Numbered from the stretch's first letter, positions 7,785 through 17,454 are shown. The stretch: DNA of 64,000 nucleotides from Streptomyces katrae (GCF_000717655.1 NZ_JNZY01000032.1:1-64000), one strand, 5' to 3'. The notes: generated by a model not told the origin, from the sequence alone. Made by a program: numbers and translations.

Positions 7785-8234
7785 CTACCAGACTCCTCGG
7801 GTCCGAACGCTTCGCCCATGTCGAGCGGGGCCTTCGGGTTGCTTAGCTTGTGGGGTCGTGGGCCAGGTCTCGTTGTGAAGGTCCGTGCTGGGCATCTTGA
7901 GGATCGTCTTGTGGCAATCGCCCCGGTGGTCATCGGCGAAGGGGTGCTCGGCGCTGTGCCCGAGCTGCTTGAGGAAACCGTCGAGCTCTTCCCGCAGAAG
8001 GGGCCATTCGCCTTCGGGGTACTGCTGCTTGAGCCAGGCCTCGAGGGCGCGGTCGCAGGCTCCTTGTGTGCGGCGAAGAGCGGGGTCTGTCCCATGGGGC
8101 CGTCGTCTTGGCGGTCCATACGTCTGGCCCAGACGAGGTTGCCGGCCGTTGACCTGCTGGCGGTAGACATCGCAGATGACGGTGGGGCAGTGCATGGCCT
8201 CGGGCGGGCCGCTGCGGGGCACGTATTCGATCAC
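7785..8234 (-). CDS. Hypothetical protein (149 aa)
   Basis: GTG at 8234 is chosen because GGAGAAG lies a few bases upstream; the longer open frame upstream is Pro/Ser-rich and overlaps the lipoprotein gene. The protein begins VIEYVPRSGPPEAMHCPTVI, then CDVYRQQVNGRQPRLGQTYG, and has a helical core ALEAWLKQQYPEGEWPLLRE. No membrane segment or enzymatic motif is visible. It lies 40 bases after the lipoprotein gene and three bases before the frameshifted membrane gene, so the three look like one minus-strand operon. Function unknown. Confidence 0.6.
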   Translation of the reverse strand: MIEYVPRSGPPEAMHCPTVICDVYRQQVNGRQPRLGQTYGPPRRRPHGTDPALRRTQGACDRALEAWLKQQYPEGEWPLLREELDGFLKQLGHSAEHPFADDHRGDCHKTILKMPSTDLHNETWPTTPQAKQPEGPARHGRSVRTRGVW

Positions 8235-8274
8235 GACTTCTCCACGATGGGCACGGGTTGGGCCCTGGTAACCA

Positions 8275-8805
8275 TCAGGGGAGCTTGGTGGCGGCCTTCT
8301 CGTAGTCGGCGGCTTGCGCTGGTGTGAGGAGTCGGCTGACACGTACCAGGGTCCCCCCGTGGAGGTAGTCGTATTCGGCGAGTGCGGGCAGGGCCTTGCT
8401 TGCCGCCTGGATGTATTCGGCGCGGGCTTTGGCTTCGGCGGCGGTCGGGAAGACTTCGATGCTGCCGCCGAGTTCGAGGGCGTCGGCTTCGCGGCCTTCG
8501 GTTTGTTCGGCGGGGATCCGCGCGTCGGTGAATGTGATCTTTGAGGTGTAGCCGTTGGGCCGGCCGAGCATGTGGTTCTGATCGCTCTCGGCGGTGACGG
8601 TCGTGCCGAGTTTCGCGGAGGGTACGGCGGCGGAGACGGCAGCGAAGGCGCTCGAGGCGTCACCCCCGGCCTTGCCGGGGGCGGGCGCGGCCTCGGCGGC
8701 TTTCCCGTTCGGGGCGGCCTTGGGCGTAGAGCTGGTGGCACTGCTGCACCCTGCGAGCAGGATGGCGGCGACGGCGGCTGAAGTGGTGATGGCGGCTCGG
8801 TTCAT
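8275..8805 (-). CDS. Secreted lipoprotein (176 aa)
   Basis: The N-terminus MNRAAITTSAAVAAILLAGC is a short lipoprotein signal peptide with lipobox LLAGC, so the mature protein is expected to be lipid-anchored at Cys20 on the outer face of the membrane. After a Ser/Ala/Pro linker the domain contains TVTAESDQNHMLGRPNGYTS, KITFTDARIPAEQ and a C-terminal KARAEYIQAASKALPALAEY helix. This resembles small Streptomyces lipoproteins of unknown function. ATG at 8805 is well supported by the signal peptide. It is the first gene of the apparent operon with 7785-8234 and the broken membrane protein. Confidence 0.8.
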   Translation of the reverse strand: MNRAAITTSAAVAAILLAGCSSATSSTPKAAPNGKAAEAAPAPGKAGGDASSAFAAVSAAVPSAKLGTTVTAESDQNHMLGRPNGYTSKITFTDARIPAEQTEGREADALELGGSIEVFPTAAEAKARAEYIQAASKALPALAEYDYLHGGTLVRVSRLLTPAQAADYEKAATKLP

Positions 8806-8889
8806 GGGATCCCCTGGGGTGCGTGAGGGCCCTATCTGACCGGCTGCTGAGGAGGGATGGGGCGAGTGTTGCCGTTTCGTGACGGCGAT

Positions 8890-8918
8890 GGGGCGCGCGA
8901 GCCGCCGGTGCGCGCCCC
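8890..8918. terminator. Hairpin, probable terminator
   Basis: A perfect 9-bp stem (GGGGCGCGC with its complement GCGCGCCCC) around an 11-base loop. It lies 86 bases past the stop of the minus-strand gene at 9005-9193 and upstream of the lipoprotein gene. No U-tract is seen, which is usual for actinobacterial terminators. Confidence 0.5.
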
Positions 8919-9004
8919 TTGCGGGGCCACGGCCGGGTGATCGCCAGTCGGCGTCGGGCCGCCGCGGTCCTGCTGCTCGGCCATCACCGTGTAGCCGAGG
9001 TTCA

Positions 9005-9193
9005 TCAGGCGAGCATGTACAGCTCGAGGTGGTGGGCTTCGCCGGGCCCATCGCGGAAGCCTTGGACGAGGCGGGGGTCGGCCTGCTTGGACCGGTAGCC
9101 GGGGTCCCAGTCGACGCCATCCCAGTCGGAGTGCGCGTGGCCGGCGTCACCGGGCTGGCGGGACACGTCGGTGGCGCGGATGCGGATGGTCAC
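9005..9193 (-). CDS. Small hypothetical protein (62 aa)
   Basis: A short protein beginning VTIRIRATDVSRQPGDAGH from a GTG at 9193, with an AGAGGAG ribosome binding site seven bases upstream. The rest is polar and aromatic (HSDWDGVDWDPGYRSKQADP) and ends EAHHLELYMLA. The good ribosome binding site and non-shadow composition support it as real; an upstream extension in the same frame is Arg/Pro-rich and unlikely. Possibly phage or plasmid derived. No family recognised. Confidence 0.55.
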   Translation of the reverse strand: MTIRIRATDVSRQPGDAGHAHSDWDGVDWDPGYRSKQADPRLVQGFRDGPGEAHHLELYMLA

Positions 9194-9264
9194 GGTCGGG
9201 GCTCCTCTGTCGATCCGGGGCAACAGGAACGGGTCGTCAGGGTTCGTGCCGCGGCACGCGGCGC

Positions 9265-9507
9265 AGTCCTCGGCGTCTCCAGCGGTGCGCGCCGCTCGGC
9301 GTACAGGCGCGCGCGAGGATCTCTTGACCGTCCTGCTGCAAGAGGTCGAAGGCGACGAAGTAGGCCGGCCAGCGCGCGGTGAGGCCAGCGGCGCCGCAGG
9401 TGGCGTCGGCGCTGCAATGCATCCAAGGGCAATCCACCTGCCCCGGTGTCCCAGACCACCAGTTCGCCATCGAGGACCAGGCCGTGCGGCAACTGTGCCT
9501 CGGCGGC
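9265..9507 (-). pseudogene. ATP-dependent DNA ligase fragment
   Basis: On the minus strand one frame encodes LPHGLVLDGELVVWDTG, the sequence after the adenylation site that is typical of ATP-dependent DNA ligases (LigD/LigC-type, motif III region ELV). The homology then moves to another frame (ARWPAYFVAFDLLQQDGQEI) and back (YAERRAPLE). At least two frameshifts lie within about 240 bases, and both the N-terminal catalytic lysine region and the C-terminal OB fold are missing. It is a decayed internal piece of a ligase gene. Confidence 0.7.
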
Positions 9508-9831
9508 CGCCGGACACGCGACAGCAAACCTTCAGCGGGAACGACACCGGCCTTCAGCAGAAGAACTACACCCCACAACCCGACCACCAGGCAAAACCCA
9601 CCTGAAAGCCCTGTCGCCAACCACTGCACATCACACGTCGCCCATCAAGAGTCCGAAGAAGCATTCGGGCTGGTCTGACAGTTCTTCACCACATCGTGTG
9701 GCTCGCCGTATCTGCGCATTGGGGACTGTAAACGAGCTCTGTTAGCTGGTCTTGAGCCGGAGAGATGCTTCTTCATGACTCCAGGTGTACGGACCCGGGT
9801 GTTTCGCGAACGTTTTGCACGTCAAGGCCCC

Positions 9832-10287
9832 TTACGACAGGCCCCCTAGGGCGAACCCCAGCCCCATCGCGACGAACAACGCGCCCAGTGCGCTGAACAG
9901 CCACCAGAAGGCGGTGCCCTCGGCCGGGAGGGTCCAGCGTGACGGGTCTGCCTGGTCGTATCGGACCTCGACGCGGGCACCGACGGGGAGGGTCCTGGCC
10001 TTGGGCCGAGCGATGTTCGTCCGGGTTTCCATTGCGCGGCCGTCGCCCGTGCTCCAAGTGATGACCGGGTAGTACACGGTGGTTCCGACGCTCCGGCTGG
10101 TGCTGCCGGCATCCGAGGCCGGCGCGATCCGGGTCTCCTCAAGACGGGTCACCACGCCCCGCGCAGTGCTGCCCTCCCTCAGCAGGAACCGGACGCGCCG
10201 GATCTTGAGGGAGGCGACGACGCCGATGACCGACCCCGCGGCGGTGAAGACCGATGCGAAGAGCAAGAGGACCTGGGAAGCAGACAC
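9832..10287 (-). CDS. DUF3592-like membrane protein (151 aa)
   Basis: Two membrane helices bracket a beta-rich domain: an N-terminal helix (VLLLFASVFTAAGSVIGVVA) and a C-terminal one (WWLFSALGALFVAMGLGFAL). Between them lie ARGVVTRLEETRI, TTVYYPVITWSTGDGR and the highly typical VGARVEVRYDQADPSRWTLP, the V-x-V-x-Y-D/N-P-x-x-P/R pattern of DUF3592 proteins. GTG at 10287 is chosen because it places the first helix at the N-terminus; an in-frame ATG at 10329 is an alternative. Neither start has a strong ribosome binding site. It is isolated and convergent to nothing obvious. Role unknown. Confidence 0.7.
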   Translation of the reverse strand: MSASQVLLLFASVFTAAGSVIGVVASLKIRRVRFLLREGSTARGVVTRLEETRIAPASDAGSTSRSVGTTVYYPVITWSTGDGRAMETRTNIARPKARTLPVGARVEVRYDQADPSRWTLPAEGTAFWWLFSALGALFVAMGLGFALGGLS

Positions 10288-10558
10288 AGGGGCGTCTCGA
10301 TTCTGGAGCCGAAGAACTCCTGACAGCATGCCAGTGCGGCGATCTCCCCTTGCGGCAGGCCCGTGGCCGGGACGGCCCTCAGCGCAGCCCGCCAAAGGTC
10401 TCCTCCCGGAGGAGGAGACCGGACCGGGGCGCAGGTCCCGGACCAGGGGGTGGACGGGACCGGGGTCCTCGTGCCCTTGGGCGATGTGCCGTACCAGGGC
10501 GGGTTCCTAGCCTCGGGGCATGCGATCACACGAAGCGGACGATGCTCAAGGAGACCCC

Positions 10559-12130
10559 GTGACCACTGTCAGCCCCGCCGCACGCCGCGCCTTGGCCGTG
10601 GGCCTGACCCTCGCCGCCTGCCTCACGTCCTCCCCCGTCCTGGCCACGGCCGCCGAGACCCCCTCCCAGGACAGCTCCGGGGCCGGACTGGACCGGTACT
10701 ACCGCCAGCACCTCGGCTGGGGCAGCTGCATCAAGGGCCCCGACGACACCACGGGCCGCGATCTGGACCAGGCCGGCGTGCAGTGCGCGGACGTGACCGT
10801 GCCCCTGGACTACGCCGACCCCCGGGGGCGCACGATCACCGTGGCGATCTCCCGGCTCAAGGCCACCGACACCCGCCACCGCATCGGCGCGATCCTCCTC
10901 AACAACGGCGGTCCGGGCGGTCCCGCGCTCCAGTCCCCGCCGCAGGCCCGTGCGTCGATGAAGGAGGTCGGCGCCCGCTACGACATCGTCGGCTTCGACC
11001 CGCGCTTCATCGGGCGCAGCACCGCGCTGGACTGCGGCTTGCCCGTCGGCATGACCTGGCTGTCCGCCGGCACCGGCCGGGCGGGCTTCGACCGCCAGGT
11101 CGCCCTGCAGAAGAGCCTGGCCGACAAGTGCCGGGCCACCGACGCCGCGGTGCTCCCGCACATCACCACCCGCAACACGGCCCGCGACATGGACGTCATC
11201 CGCGGCACGCTCGGCGAGCGGAAGATCTCCTTCCTGGGCTACTCGTACGGCACCTACCTGGGCACGGTCTACACGCAGATGTTCCCCGGCCGCCACGACC
11301 GGATGGTGCTGGACGGGGCGATCAACCCGAGCGACTACCGCCCCCGGCTGCTGAAGGGCACCGAGCACGAGAACGAGAAGGCGCTGTCCGACTGGGCCGC
11401 CTGGGCCGCGGAGCACCACGACACCCACGGCCTCGGCCGCAGCCGCGCCGAGGTGCTCGCCGCCGTCGACCGCATCGTCGCGGCGGCCGCGCGCGGTCCG
11501 CTGACCATCGGCGCCGGCGCCGATGCCTTCCGGATCGACGACAGCCAGGTGCCGCTCCTCCTCTTCTCGGGCATCGCGGACGACACCGCCCCGGCGCGGG
11601 CGTCGTTCGGCGAGCTGCTTTCCGTACTGGCCAAAGCCGCGGAGGGCCGGCCGACGACGGTGCCGCCGATGCTCGTCCCGGAGCTCCGGTACGTGCTGCG
11701 CGGTGAGGGCGAGCCCACCGGCGCGCAGTCCGCCGTCATCTGCGGGGACGTGGCCGGCGCGCGCGATCCCGAGCTCTACTGGCGGGACATCGAGCGCAAC
11801 CGCACCGCGCACCCGCTGTTCGGCGCTCTGACCAACAACATCAACCCGTGCGCCTTCTGGGACTCGCCGCGCGAAGAGCCCACCCGGGTGCGGCGCGATG
11901 CCCCTGCACTGATCGTCGCCGCCACCGGTGACCCGCGTACGACGTACAAGGGAAGCGTCGAGCTGCACAAGCAGCTGCCGAGCTCCAGGCTGGTCACCCT
12001 CGAGGGCGCCAACCGGCACGCCCTCTTCGGGCGCTACGGCAACGCCTGCGTGGACGACCAGGTCAACCGGTACCTGGCCACCGGCAAGCTGCCGGCGAGG
12101 GACCGGACCTGCGTCAAGCAGGCGGGGTAG
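10559..12130 (+). CDS. Secreted alpha/beta-hydrolase, tripeptidyl aminopeptidase type
   Basis: A 523-residue exported serine hydrolase of the SlpD/SlpE/Tap class, which removes tripeptides from protein N-termini outside the cell. GTG at 10559 has an ideal AAGGAG five bases upstream. A Sec-type signal follows (RRALAVGLTLAACLTSSPVL, cleaved near ATA-AET). The oxyanion region is ILLNNGGPGG. The nucleophile elbow is GYSYG with Ser229; the acid is probably the Asp of AATGDPRT (near 457) and the base the His of GANRHALFG (near 486). Length and the TAP-like C-terminal domain are normal. A strong hairpin follows at 12132. Some family members are annotated as proteases from context alone; substrate specificity is not provable here. 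Confidence 0.88.
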   Translation: MTTVSPAARRALAVGLTLAACLTSSPVLATAAETPSQDSSGAGLDRYYRQHLGWGSCIKGPDDTTGRDLDQAGVQCADVTVPLDYADPRGRTITVAISRLKATDTRHRIGAILLNNGGPGGPALQSPPQARASMKEVGARYDIVGFDPRFIGRSTALDCGLPVGMTWLSAGTGRAGFDRQVALQKSLADKCRATDAAVLPHITTRNTARDMDVIRGTLGERKISFLGYSYGTYLGTVYTQMFPGRHDRMVLDGAINPSDYRPRLLKGTEHENEKALSDWAAWAAEHHDTHGLGRSRAEVLAAVDRIVAAAARGPLTIGAGADAFRIDDSQVPLLLFSGIADDTAPARASFGELLSVLAKAAEGRPTTVPPMLVPELRYVLRGEGEPTGAQSAVICGDVAGARDPELYWRDIERNRTAHPLFGALTNNINPCAFWDSPREEPTRVRRDAPALIVAATGDPRTTYKGSVELHKQLPSSRLVTLEGANRHALFGRYGNACVDDQVNRYLATGKLPARDRTCVKQAG

Positions 12131-12131
12131 C

Positions 12132-12161
12132 GGCCCGCGCTTCACGTTCCGAGCGCGGGCC
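12132..12161 (+). terminator. Terminator hairpin after the peptidase gene
   Basis: A perfect 10-bp GC-rich stem (GGCCCGCGCT with AGCGCGGGCC) and a 10-base loop begin two bases after the TAG of the peptidase gene. No U-tract is visible, as is common in Streptomyces. Confidence 0.8.
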
Positions 12162-12334
12162 AGCAGCATTCTGCGGTTGTTCGTCGCGGTCTTGGCGAAC
12201 GCCGACTTGAGGGGAGACGCTCTCGCATCGCCCTGACTGGATTCTTGCGGGGGCCCGTACCCCGGGTGGCTTTGCGGCCCGAGGCAACGGGGTGAGCGGC
12301 GCGGGTACCCACCTCGCGCCCTCCGGTCAATGGG

Positions 12335-12838
12335 TCAGCTGGCTCGCACTGGAGCCCACAGGCTGACGCTCCACACGTCCCCGTGGCCCGCGTGACAGCC
12401 CCTTTCCTCCTCCTCGTCGTCCACGACGAGTACGGAGACGCAGGACTTCTCCGCCCGGTACTCCAGGAAGCCTCCCTGGTCGCTGAGGGTGAACTCCGGG
12501 ACCGGAGGGGTCTCTGAGAGCGTCTGCACGACCTCGGCCCACGCGGTGTACGGTGCGAACCCGACGCCCGTGCCCGCGGCCCACCGGGCGGCCAGCTCGG
12601 GGGCGTTCGCGAGGCGGTGCAGCTCGATCGAGCCGCCGGACATCACCCACTCCTGCCCGGGGTTGAAGTAGAACTCGACGAACCCGTAGTCGCGGCGCAG
12701 CGAGACACCGCCCTCGCCGACGACATCGACGTGGCGGTGCGGCAGGGCCCGGTCGACCTCGGCGAGGGTGGAACCGATGCCGATGCCGTGCAGGCGCCCG
12801 GTCGCGATGAAGGAGGCGAGGAATTCAATTCCGGTCAC
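12335..12838 (-). CDS. Probable immunity protein for the upstream Rhs toxin (167 aa)
   Basis: Its GTG start at 12838 overlaps the TGA stop of the Rhs toxin gene (GTGA), the standard position for a toxin-specific immunity gene. The protein starts VTGIEFLASFIATGRLHGIG, contains a beta-rich FVEFYFNPGQEWVMSG segment, and ends EEEERGCHAGHGDVWSVSLW. The layout (helical start, acidic C-terminus, no signal peptide) is that of a cytoplasmic immunity protein, but I recognise no named Imm family. The immunity role follows from context: polymorphic toxin genes are nearly always followed by their own inhibitor. Confidence 0.7.
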   Translation of the reverse strand: MTGIEFLASFIATGRLHGIGIGSTLAEVDRALPHRHVDVVGEGGVSLRRDYGFVEFYFNPGQEWVMSGGSIELHRLANAPELAARWAAGTGVGFAPYTAWAEVVQTLSETPPVPEFTLSDQGGFLEYRAEKSCVSVLVVDDEEEERGCHAGHGDVWSVSLWAPVRAS

Positions 12839-15800
12839 GGCCAGTTCTCCAGTTTGTCGATCAGGGCCTGCATCTCCGCGGAGCGGTTCTGCGAGTTGCC
12901 CCAGTTGTGGGTGTCCATGTGTTCCTTGGCCGACTTCGCCTTGGCCAGGAGGTCTGCGCGCAGCTTGGGGTCGTTGTTCACCGCGTCCACGGCCTGCCGG
13001 ACGCTCTTGTCCGAGGCCCAGCCGTCCTCCAGTCGAATGGGGGCGCCCTGGATGTTGCCGTCCTTGTCCACGGTGATGCTGACCTCGTGCTCCCCCTTCT
13101 TGAGCGGGATGTGGATGTGCGCGCCCTTCGTCGCCCAGTCGGAGGCGACCGGGGACACCCGGATCTTGCAGGGCTTCAGGCCGAGGGGGTCGGACCAGGT
13201 GTGCGGGTTGTGCACGTACGTCGCCGGATTGGGGGCGGGGTCGAGGCCGAGCGGGTCGTTGCTGAGGTAGCGGGCCGTCTCGGGGTCGTAGTGCCGGTGG
13301 AGGTTGTAGTGGAGGCCGGTTTCGGGGTCGAAGTACTGGCCGGGGAAGCGCAGGGGCGTGTACGCCGTGCTCCCGCTCGCCCACGTCGTCGTACCCCAGA
13401 GCGTGCTGCGGGTCCGCCAGGCGAGGTCGCCGGACTCGTCGACGAGTTCGGTGGGTGCACCGACGAGGTCGGTCACCATCGCGTAGAACCGGTCGTCCAC
13501 GGCATCCTGCGGCGTGTCGACGCCGATCCTGCGCTCGGTCTGCGCGACCGGCCGCAGCCCCAGGTGGTCCCAGGTAAGTGCGACGGGCAGCGGCAGGGCG
13601 CCGCCCCGGCTGACCTGTTCGCACAGCGTGGCGCCGTCCCAGGTGAAGAGGGTTTCCTCGAGGACGCTGCGGCCGTCGTCGGCGAGCCGCTGCTTGGAGG
13701 CACGGCGGCCGAGCGGGTCGTAGCGGTAGCGCCACACCGTGCCGTCCGGCGTCACGGTGGAGGTGAGCCGGTCCTCCGAGTCCCAGGTGTAGTGCCAGGT
13801 GTCCGGCTTGCGCGACAGCCGCGTCTTCTGTCGCAGGACGGTGCGGCCCTGAACGTCGTGCTCGTAGCGGACGTCGCCGGCCCGCGTGATGCGGGTGCCC
13901 TCGAACGCCCGCGGGCCGGTCGCCTCATGGCCGGGGTGGCTCGTGGGCCAGGCCGCGGCGGTCTGGTTGCCCGCCGCGTCGTACGCGTACGTCTCCGACC
14001 AGCCGGCGGCGTGCACGGCGGTGACGCGGCCCATCGCGTCGAGGTCGAAGCGGCGCGTCCCGGAGAGCTGGTCCTCGACGGCGGCCAGATGCCCGTCCGC
14101 GCGGTAGGAGTACGCCCGACGCTGGAGGGTGCGGCTGCGCCCCGATATCTGCTGTTCGGCGAGGCGTCCGCCCGCGTCGAAGCGCTGGGCGAGGGCCACC
14201 GTCCCGCCGAGCCGCCGGACGAGTTCCCGGCCGGCCGCGTCGCGCTCGAAGGCGAGCGTACGGCCGCAGGAGCTGAGTTCGGCGGGGCGGCCGGCGGCGT
14301 CGTAGGTTCGCGTGGTGACGGCGCCGCTGGGGGTGGTCCGCCCCGTGAGCCGGCCCAGTGCGTCGTAGTCGTAGGTCAGCTCGCGGCCGTCCACCGTCTC
14401 GGACTTCAGCCGTCCGTAGCGGTCCCGCATGCGTACCAGGGTGACGTCCGCGTTCACCGCCACCGCGAGTTCGTCGAAGACGTCGTATTCGTAGGTGGTG
14501 ACGGAGCCCTCGCTGTCCTTCCGGAGGACCTGGCCGAGCGCGTTGCGTTCGAAGCGGGTGGTCTGCCCGAGCCCGTTCACCCGCTCGGTCAGCCGTCCGG
14601 CCGTGTCGTACCGGTAGCGCAGCGAGCGGTCGTCGAAGTCGGTCTCGGACATGGTCCGGCCCGCGGCGTCGTACTCGTACTCCCACGTCAGGCCCTGAGG
14701 GTTGGTGACGCCCGTGAGCTGCAGGTTGACGTTGTGCCGGAACTCGTACCGCGATCCGTCCGAGTCGGTCCGGGCCACCAGCAGGTCGAAGTCCGTGTAC
14801 TCGTACTCGGTGCTCTGGCCCAGGGCATCGGTGTGCGTGCGGCAGTTGCCCTCGCCGTCGTACGTCCACGTCTGGCGTGCGCCGTCCGGCTCGGTGCACG
14901 CCGCGAGCAGGCTCTCGACAGTCCACTCGAATCGGGTGACCGCTCCCAACGGGTCGGTGATGGTTGTCGGCCTGCCGAACGCGTCGCGTTCGTAGCGCGT
15001 GACGGCGCCCAGCGGGTCGGTGACCTCCATGGGCAGGCCGGCCGCGTTGCAGCGAACGCTCGTGGTCGCGCCGAGCGCGTCGGTCACCGAGGTGAGGTGT
15101 CCCGCTTCGTCGTAGGCGTAGCGGGTGGTCGCTCCGATGGCGTCCGTGTACGAGGTGCGGTTGCCACGCTCGTCGTAGGCCTGGCGGACGACGGTGCCGT
15201 CGGCGTGGGTGAGTCGGACGGGCAGGCCGAGTTCGTTGTGCTCCGCCCGCACCCGCCGCCCGTCCGGGCGCACGACCCCGGTGAGCCGCCCCTCGTCGTC
15301 GTACTCGGAGAGCGTGAGGTGGCCGAGGGGGTCGGTCTGGGAGAGCAGCCGGTGGTGGCGGTCGTATGTGGACCGGGTGACCGCCCCGGTCGGGTCGATC
15401 TGCCCGACGACCTGGACCCGGTCGTTCACGAGGTAACGGGTTGTGTTCCCCAGCCCGTCGGTGATGGACGTCAGGCGCAGGCCGGTTTCCGGGTCGGTGT
15501 CGTCCCAGGTGAACCGCGCCGCCATGTGGCCGTTGCCGCCGGCTTGGGCGGTGCAGCGGTGGCGTTCGTCGTAGACGTAGTCGAACCGGCCGCCGTTGGT
15601 GTCCGTCCACGAGGTGATCCGTCCGTGGACGTCGTATCCGAAGCGCAGGGGGCGGCCGCAGGAGTTGGTGACGTCGGTGAGGTGGCCGTCGGTGTAGCCG
15701 TACCGGAGGATCTCCTGGTCGGTGCCGTCCTGCGCGGCCGCGGCGAGGTGCAGGGCGGTGACGCGCCCGTCGGCAGTGGTGATCTTCAGGTGCTGGCCGC

Positions 15801-17454
15801 CGTGGTGGACGACGGCCCGCGGTGCGCCGCTCGCGTCGTACTCGAACGCGATCCACCGGCCGTTGCGGTCGTCGATCTGCGTGAGGAGCGCCAGCTCGCC
15901 GTCGGGGTGCTCGGTGAAGTGCCGGACGTGGCCGGTCTCGGGGTCGGTGAGCGTGTACGTGCCGCGGTCGCGGTCCAGGGCCCAGCGGCGGCGCCCGTGC
16001 GTCGGCAGTACGGGTACGCCCGGGGCCGGGTGCGGGTACGCCAGCAGGCTGCCGTCCTCGCAGATGAGGACGACGCCTTCGGAATCGATTTCCAGCCGCT
16101 GGTCGATGGTCGACGACCAGGACGGCCCGAACCACATGCCGGCCCGGTAGGACGACTCGAAGGTCCGCGTGAACACCAAGGGGAAGGATCCCGGAAGCGC
16201 GATGTCGGTCTGCGGCAGGACCATCCGGCCGGTGGCCATGTCGACGGGGTCTCCGTCGCACACGACCTCCTTGGGCGACCGACCCGTGCCCTCGGGGTCG
16301 CCGCCGTGGGCGCCGCGCCCCTTGCCGGTCGGCACGTCGTCGAGGTGCTTGGCGATCGAGCCCACTTTCTTGAGGGAGCCGAGGCCCTTGGAGCCGACGA
16401 GTTCGGGGAGCATCTTGCCGATGCCCTCGGAGGGGTCCTTCATGAACTCGTCGAGCATCTGCTTGCCCGCGCCCCAGGGATCGTTGACTGCGGTGACCAG
16501 GCCCGCGGCCGTCGAGTTGAGGTGCGTCAGGTATTCCGCGGGGTGTGTGAGGTTGTACGGGTCCATCGGGTTGAGGCCGCGGGCGAAGGTGAGGATGCCG
16601 GCCGTGCCCTTGACGACGCCGCCGGCCAGGTGGGTCTTGGCGAGTTCCAGGTAGTCCAGGCCGTCGCCGAGCTGTTGGGCGTACGAGGGCTTGGGCGGGG
16701 CTGCGTCGCGGGCCGCGCGGACGGCCGTACGGGTGGTCTCGGCGACCTCGTTGCGCTGCTTGCGGGCGCTGTCGAGCTTGTCCTGAGCGGCGTTGGCCAG
16801 GGCTTTGCCGGGGTCGACGAAGTCCTTGGCGTCGACCGGCCTCGGCGGCAGGGGGTCCTTCTTCTCCTTCACCGCGTCCTTGTAGACGTTGACTTGCTTG
16901 TTGTGCGCGTTTCGGGCGTCGGTGGAGACCTTCTGGGCGTGTTCGTACTCCGCCAAGGCCTCCTTGGCCTGGCCCTGGGCCCATTCGACGGTCTCGGCGA
17001 AGCGCCCCATCGCCTCGGCGGCCTTCCCGAACGCCTCGGCCGCCTTGAACCAGCGGGGCGGCTCCTTGGCCACCGCCTTCTGGAAGGCGTCCGCGGCCTT
17101 GCCCTTGAGGCCGTCGGGCTCCCCGATGCCCTTGAGACCGTTGCCGACCTGCTCGAAGGAGGCCTTGAAGTCGTTCAGGTGCGAAACCTGGGCGCGGATC
17201 TTGGAAACGCTGCCGTAGACCAGCTTCTTCGGGTCGTCGGTCTGGCCGAGTTCCATCTCGGCGACGTCCGCGCCGAGCACGTTGGCGGCGGAGCGGCTCT
17301 TGTCGCGGATCCAGTCGCCGGCGTCGTCGAGTCCGACCTCCTCTGCCAGGTCGGCCGTCTTGTCACCGGCCCACTCGACGGCGTCGCCGACCTTCTCGAC
17401 CGCGTGCTCGGCCTTGTCCTCGATCGAGTCCGGTATGAAGTCCCGCCAGCCCAT
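12835..17454 (-). CDS. Rhs/YD-repeat polymorphic toxin (1539 aa)
   Basis: ATG at 17454 starts MGWRDFIPDSIEDKAEHAVE. Residues 1-390 form a long helical N-terminal region of the WXG100-like kind (KASFEQVGNGLKGIGEPDGL, then coiled coil), suggesting type VII export. At about 396 the DUF6531-type start of the Rhs shell appears (CDGDPVDMATGRMVLPQTD). Around 25 YD repeats follow (for example YRYDTAGRLTERVNGLG). The Rhs core ends with DPETARYLSNDPLGL near 1390. After PLGL the last 113 residues (1427-1539) are the variable toxin: KIRVSPVASDWATKGAHIHI through THNWGNSQNRSAEMQALIDK. I cannot place this toxin in a family. The start shares one base (TGATG) with the WXG gene stop. Long plus-strand open frames opposite are shadows. 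Confidence 0.92.
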   Translation of the reverse strand: MGWRDFIPDSIEDKAEHAVEKVGDAVEWAGDKTADLAEEVGLDDAGDWIRDKSRSAANVLGADVAEMELGQTDDPKKLVYGSVSKIRAQVSHLNDFKASFEQVGNGLKGIGEPDGLKGKAADAFQKAVAKEPPRWFKAAEAFGKAAEAMGRFAETVEWAQGQAKEALAEYEHAQKVSTDARNAHNKQVNVYKDAVKEKKDPLPPRPVDAKDFVDPGKALANAAQDKLDSARKQRNEVAETTRTAVRAARDAAPPKPSYAQQLGDGLDYLELAKTHLAGGVVKGTAGILTFARGLNPMDPYNLTHPAEYLTHLNSTAAGLVTAVNDPWGAGKQMLDEFMKDPSEGIGKMLPELVGSKGLGSLKKVGSIAKHLDDVPTGKGRGAHGGDPEGTGRSPKEVVCDGDPVDMATGRMVLPQTDIALPGSFPLVFTRTFESSYRAGMWFGPSWSSTIDQRLEIDSEGVVLICEDGSLLAYPHPAPGVPVLPTHGRRRWALDRDRGTYTLTDPETGHVRHFTEHPDGELALLTQIDDRNGRWIAFEYDASGAPRAVVHHGGQHLKITTADGRVTALHLAAAAQDGTDQEILRYGYTDGHLTDVTNSCGRPLRFGYDVHGRITSWTDTNGGRFDYVYDERHRCTAQAGGNGHMAARFTWDDTDPETGLRLTSITDGLGNTTRYLVNDRVQVVGQIDPTGAVTRSTYDRHHRLLSQTDPLGHLTLSEYDDEGRLTGVVRPDGRRVRAEHNELGLPVRLTHADGTVVRQAYDERGNRTSYTDAIGATTRYAYDEAGHLTSVTDALGATTSVRCNAAGLPMEVTDPLGAVTRYERDAFGRPTTITDPLGAVTRFEWTVESLLAACTEPDGARQTWTYDGEGNCRTHTDALGQSTEYEYTDFDLLVARTDSDGSRYEFRHNVNLQLTGVTNPQGLTWEYEYDAAGRTMSETDFDDRSLRYRYDTAGRLTERVNGLGQTTRFERNALGQVLRKDSEGSVTTYEYDVFDELAVAVNADVTLVRMRDRYGRLKSETVDGRELTYDYDALGRLTGRTTPSGAVTTRTYDAAGRPAELSSCGRTLAFERDAAGRELVRRLGGTVALAQRFDAGGRLAEQQISGRSRTLQRRAYSYRADGHLAAVEDQLSGTRRFDLDAMGRVTAVHAAGWSETYAYDAAGNQTAAAWPTSHPGHEATGPRAFEGTRITRAGDVRYEHDVQGRTVLRQKTRLSRKPDTWHYTWDSEDRLTSTVTPDGTVWRYRYDPLGRRASKQRLADDGRSVLEETLFTWDGATLCEQVSRGGALPLPVALTWDHLGLRPVAQTERRIGVDTPQDAVDDRFYAMVTDLVGAPTELVDESGDLAWRTRSTLWGTTTWASGSTAYTPLRFPGQYFDPETGLHYNLHRHYDPETARYLSNDPLGLDPAPNPATYVHNPHTWSDPLGLKPCKIRVSPVASDWATKGAHIHIPLKKGEHEVSITVDKDGNIQGAPIRLEDGWASDKSVRQAVDAVNNDPKLRADLLAKAKSAKEHMDTHNWGNSQNRSAEMQALIDKLENWP

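Noticed and set aside
13925..16984. A 1019-codon minus-strand frame inside the first Rhs gene
   Set aside because: Arg/Pro/His-rich alternate-frame shadow of the same strand gene.
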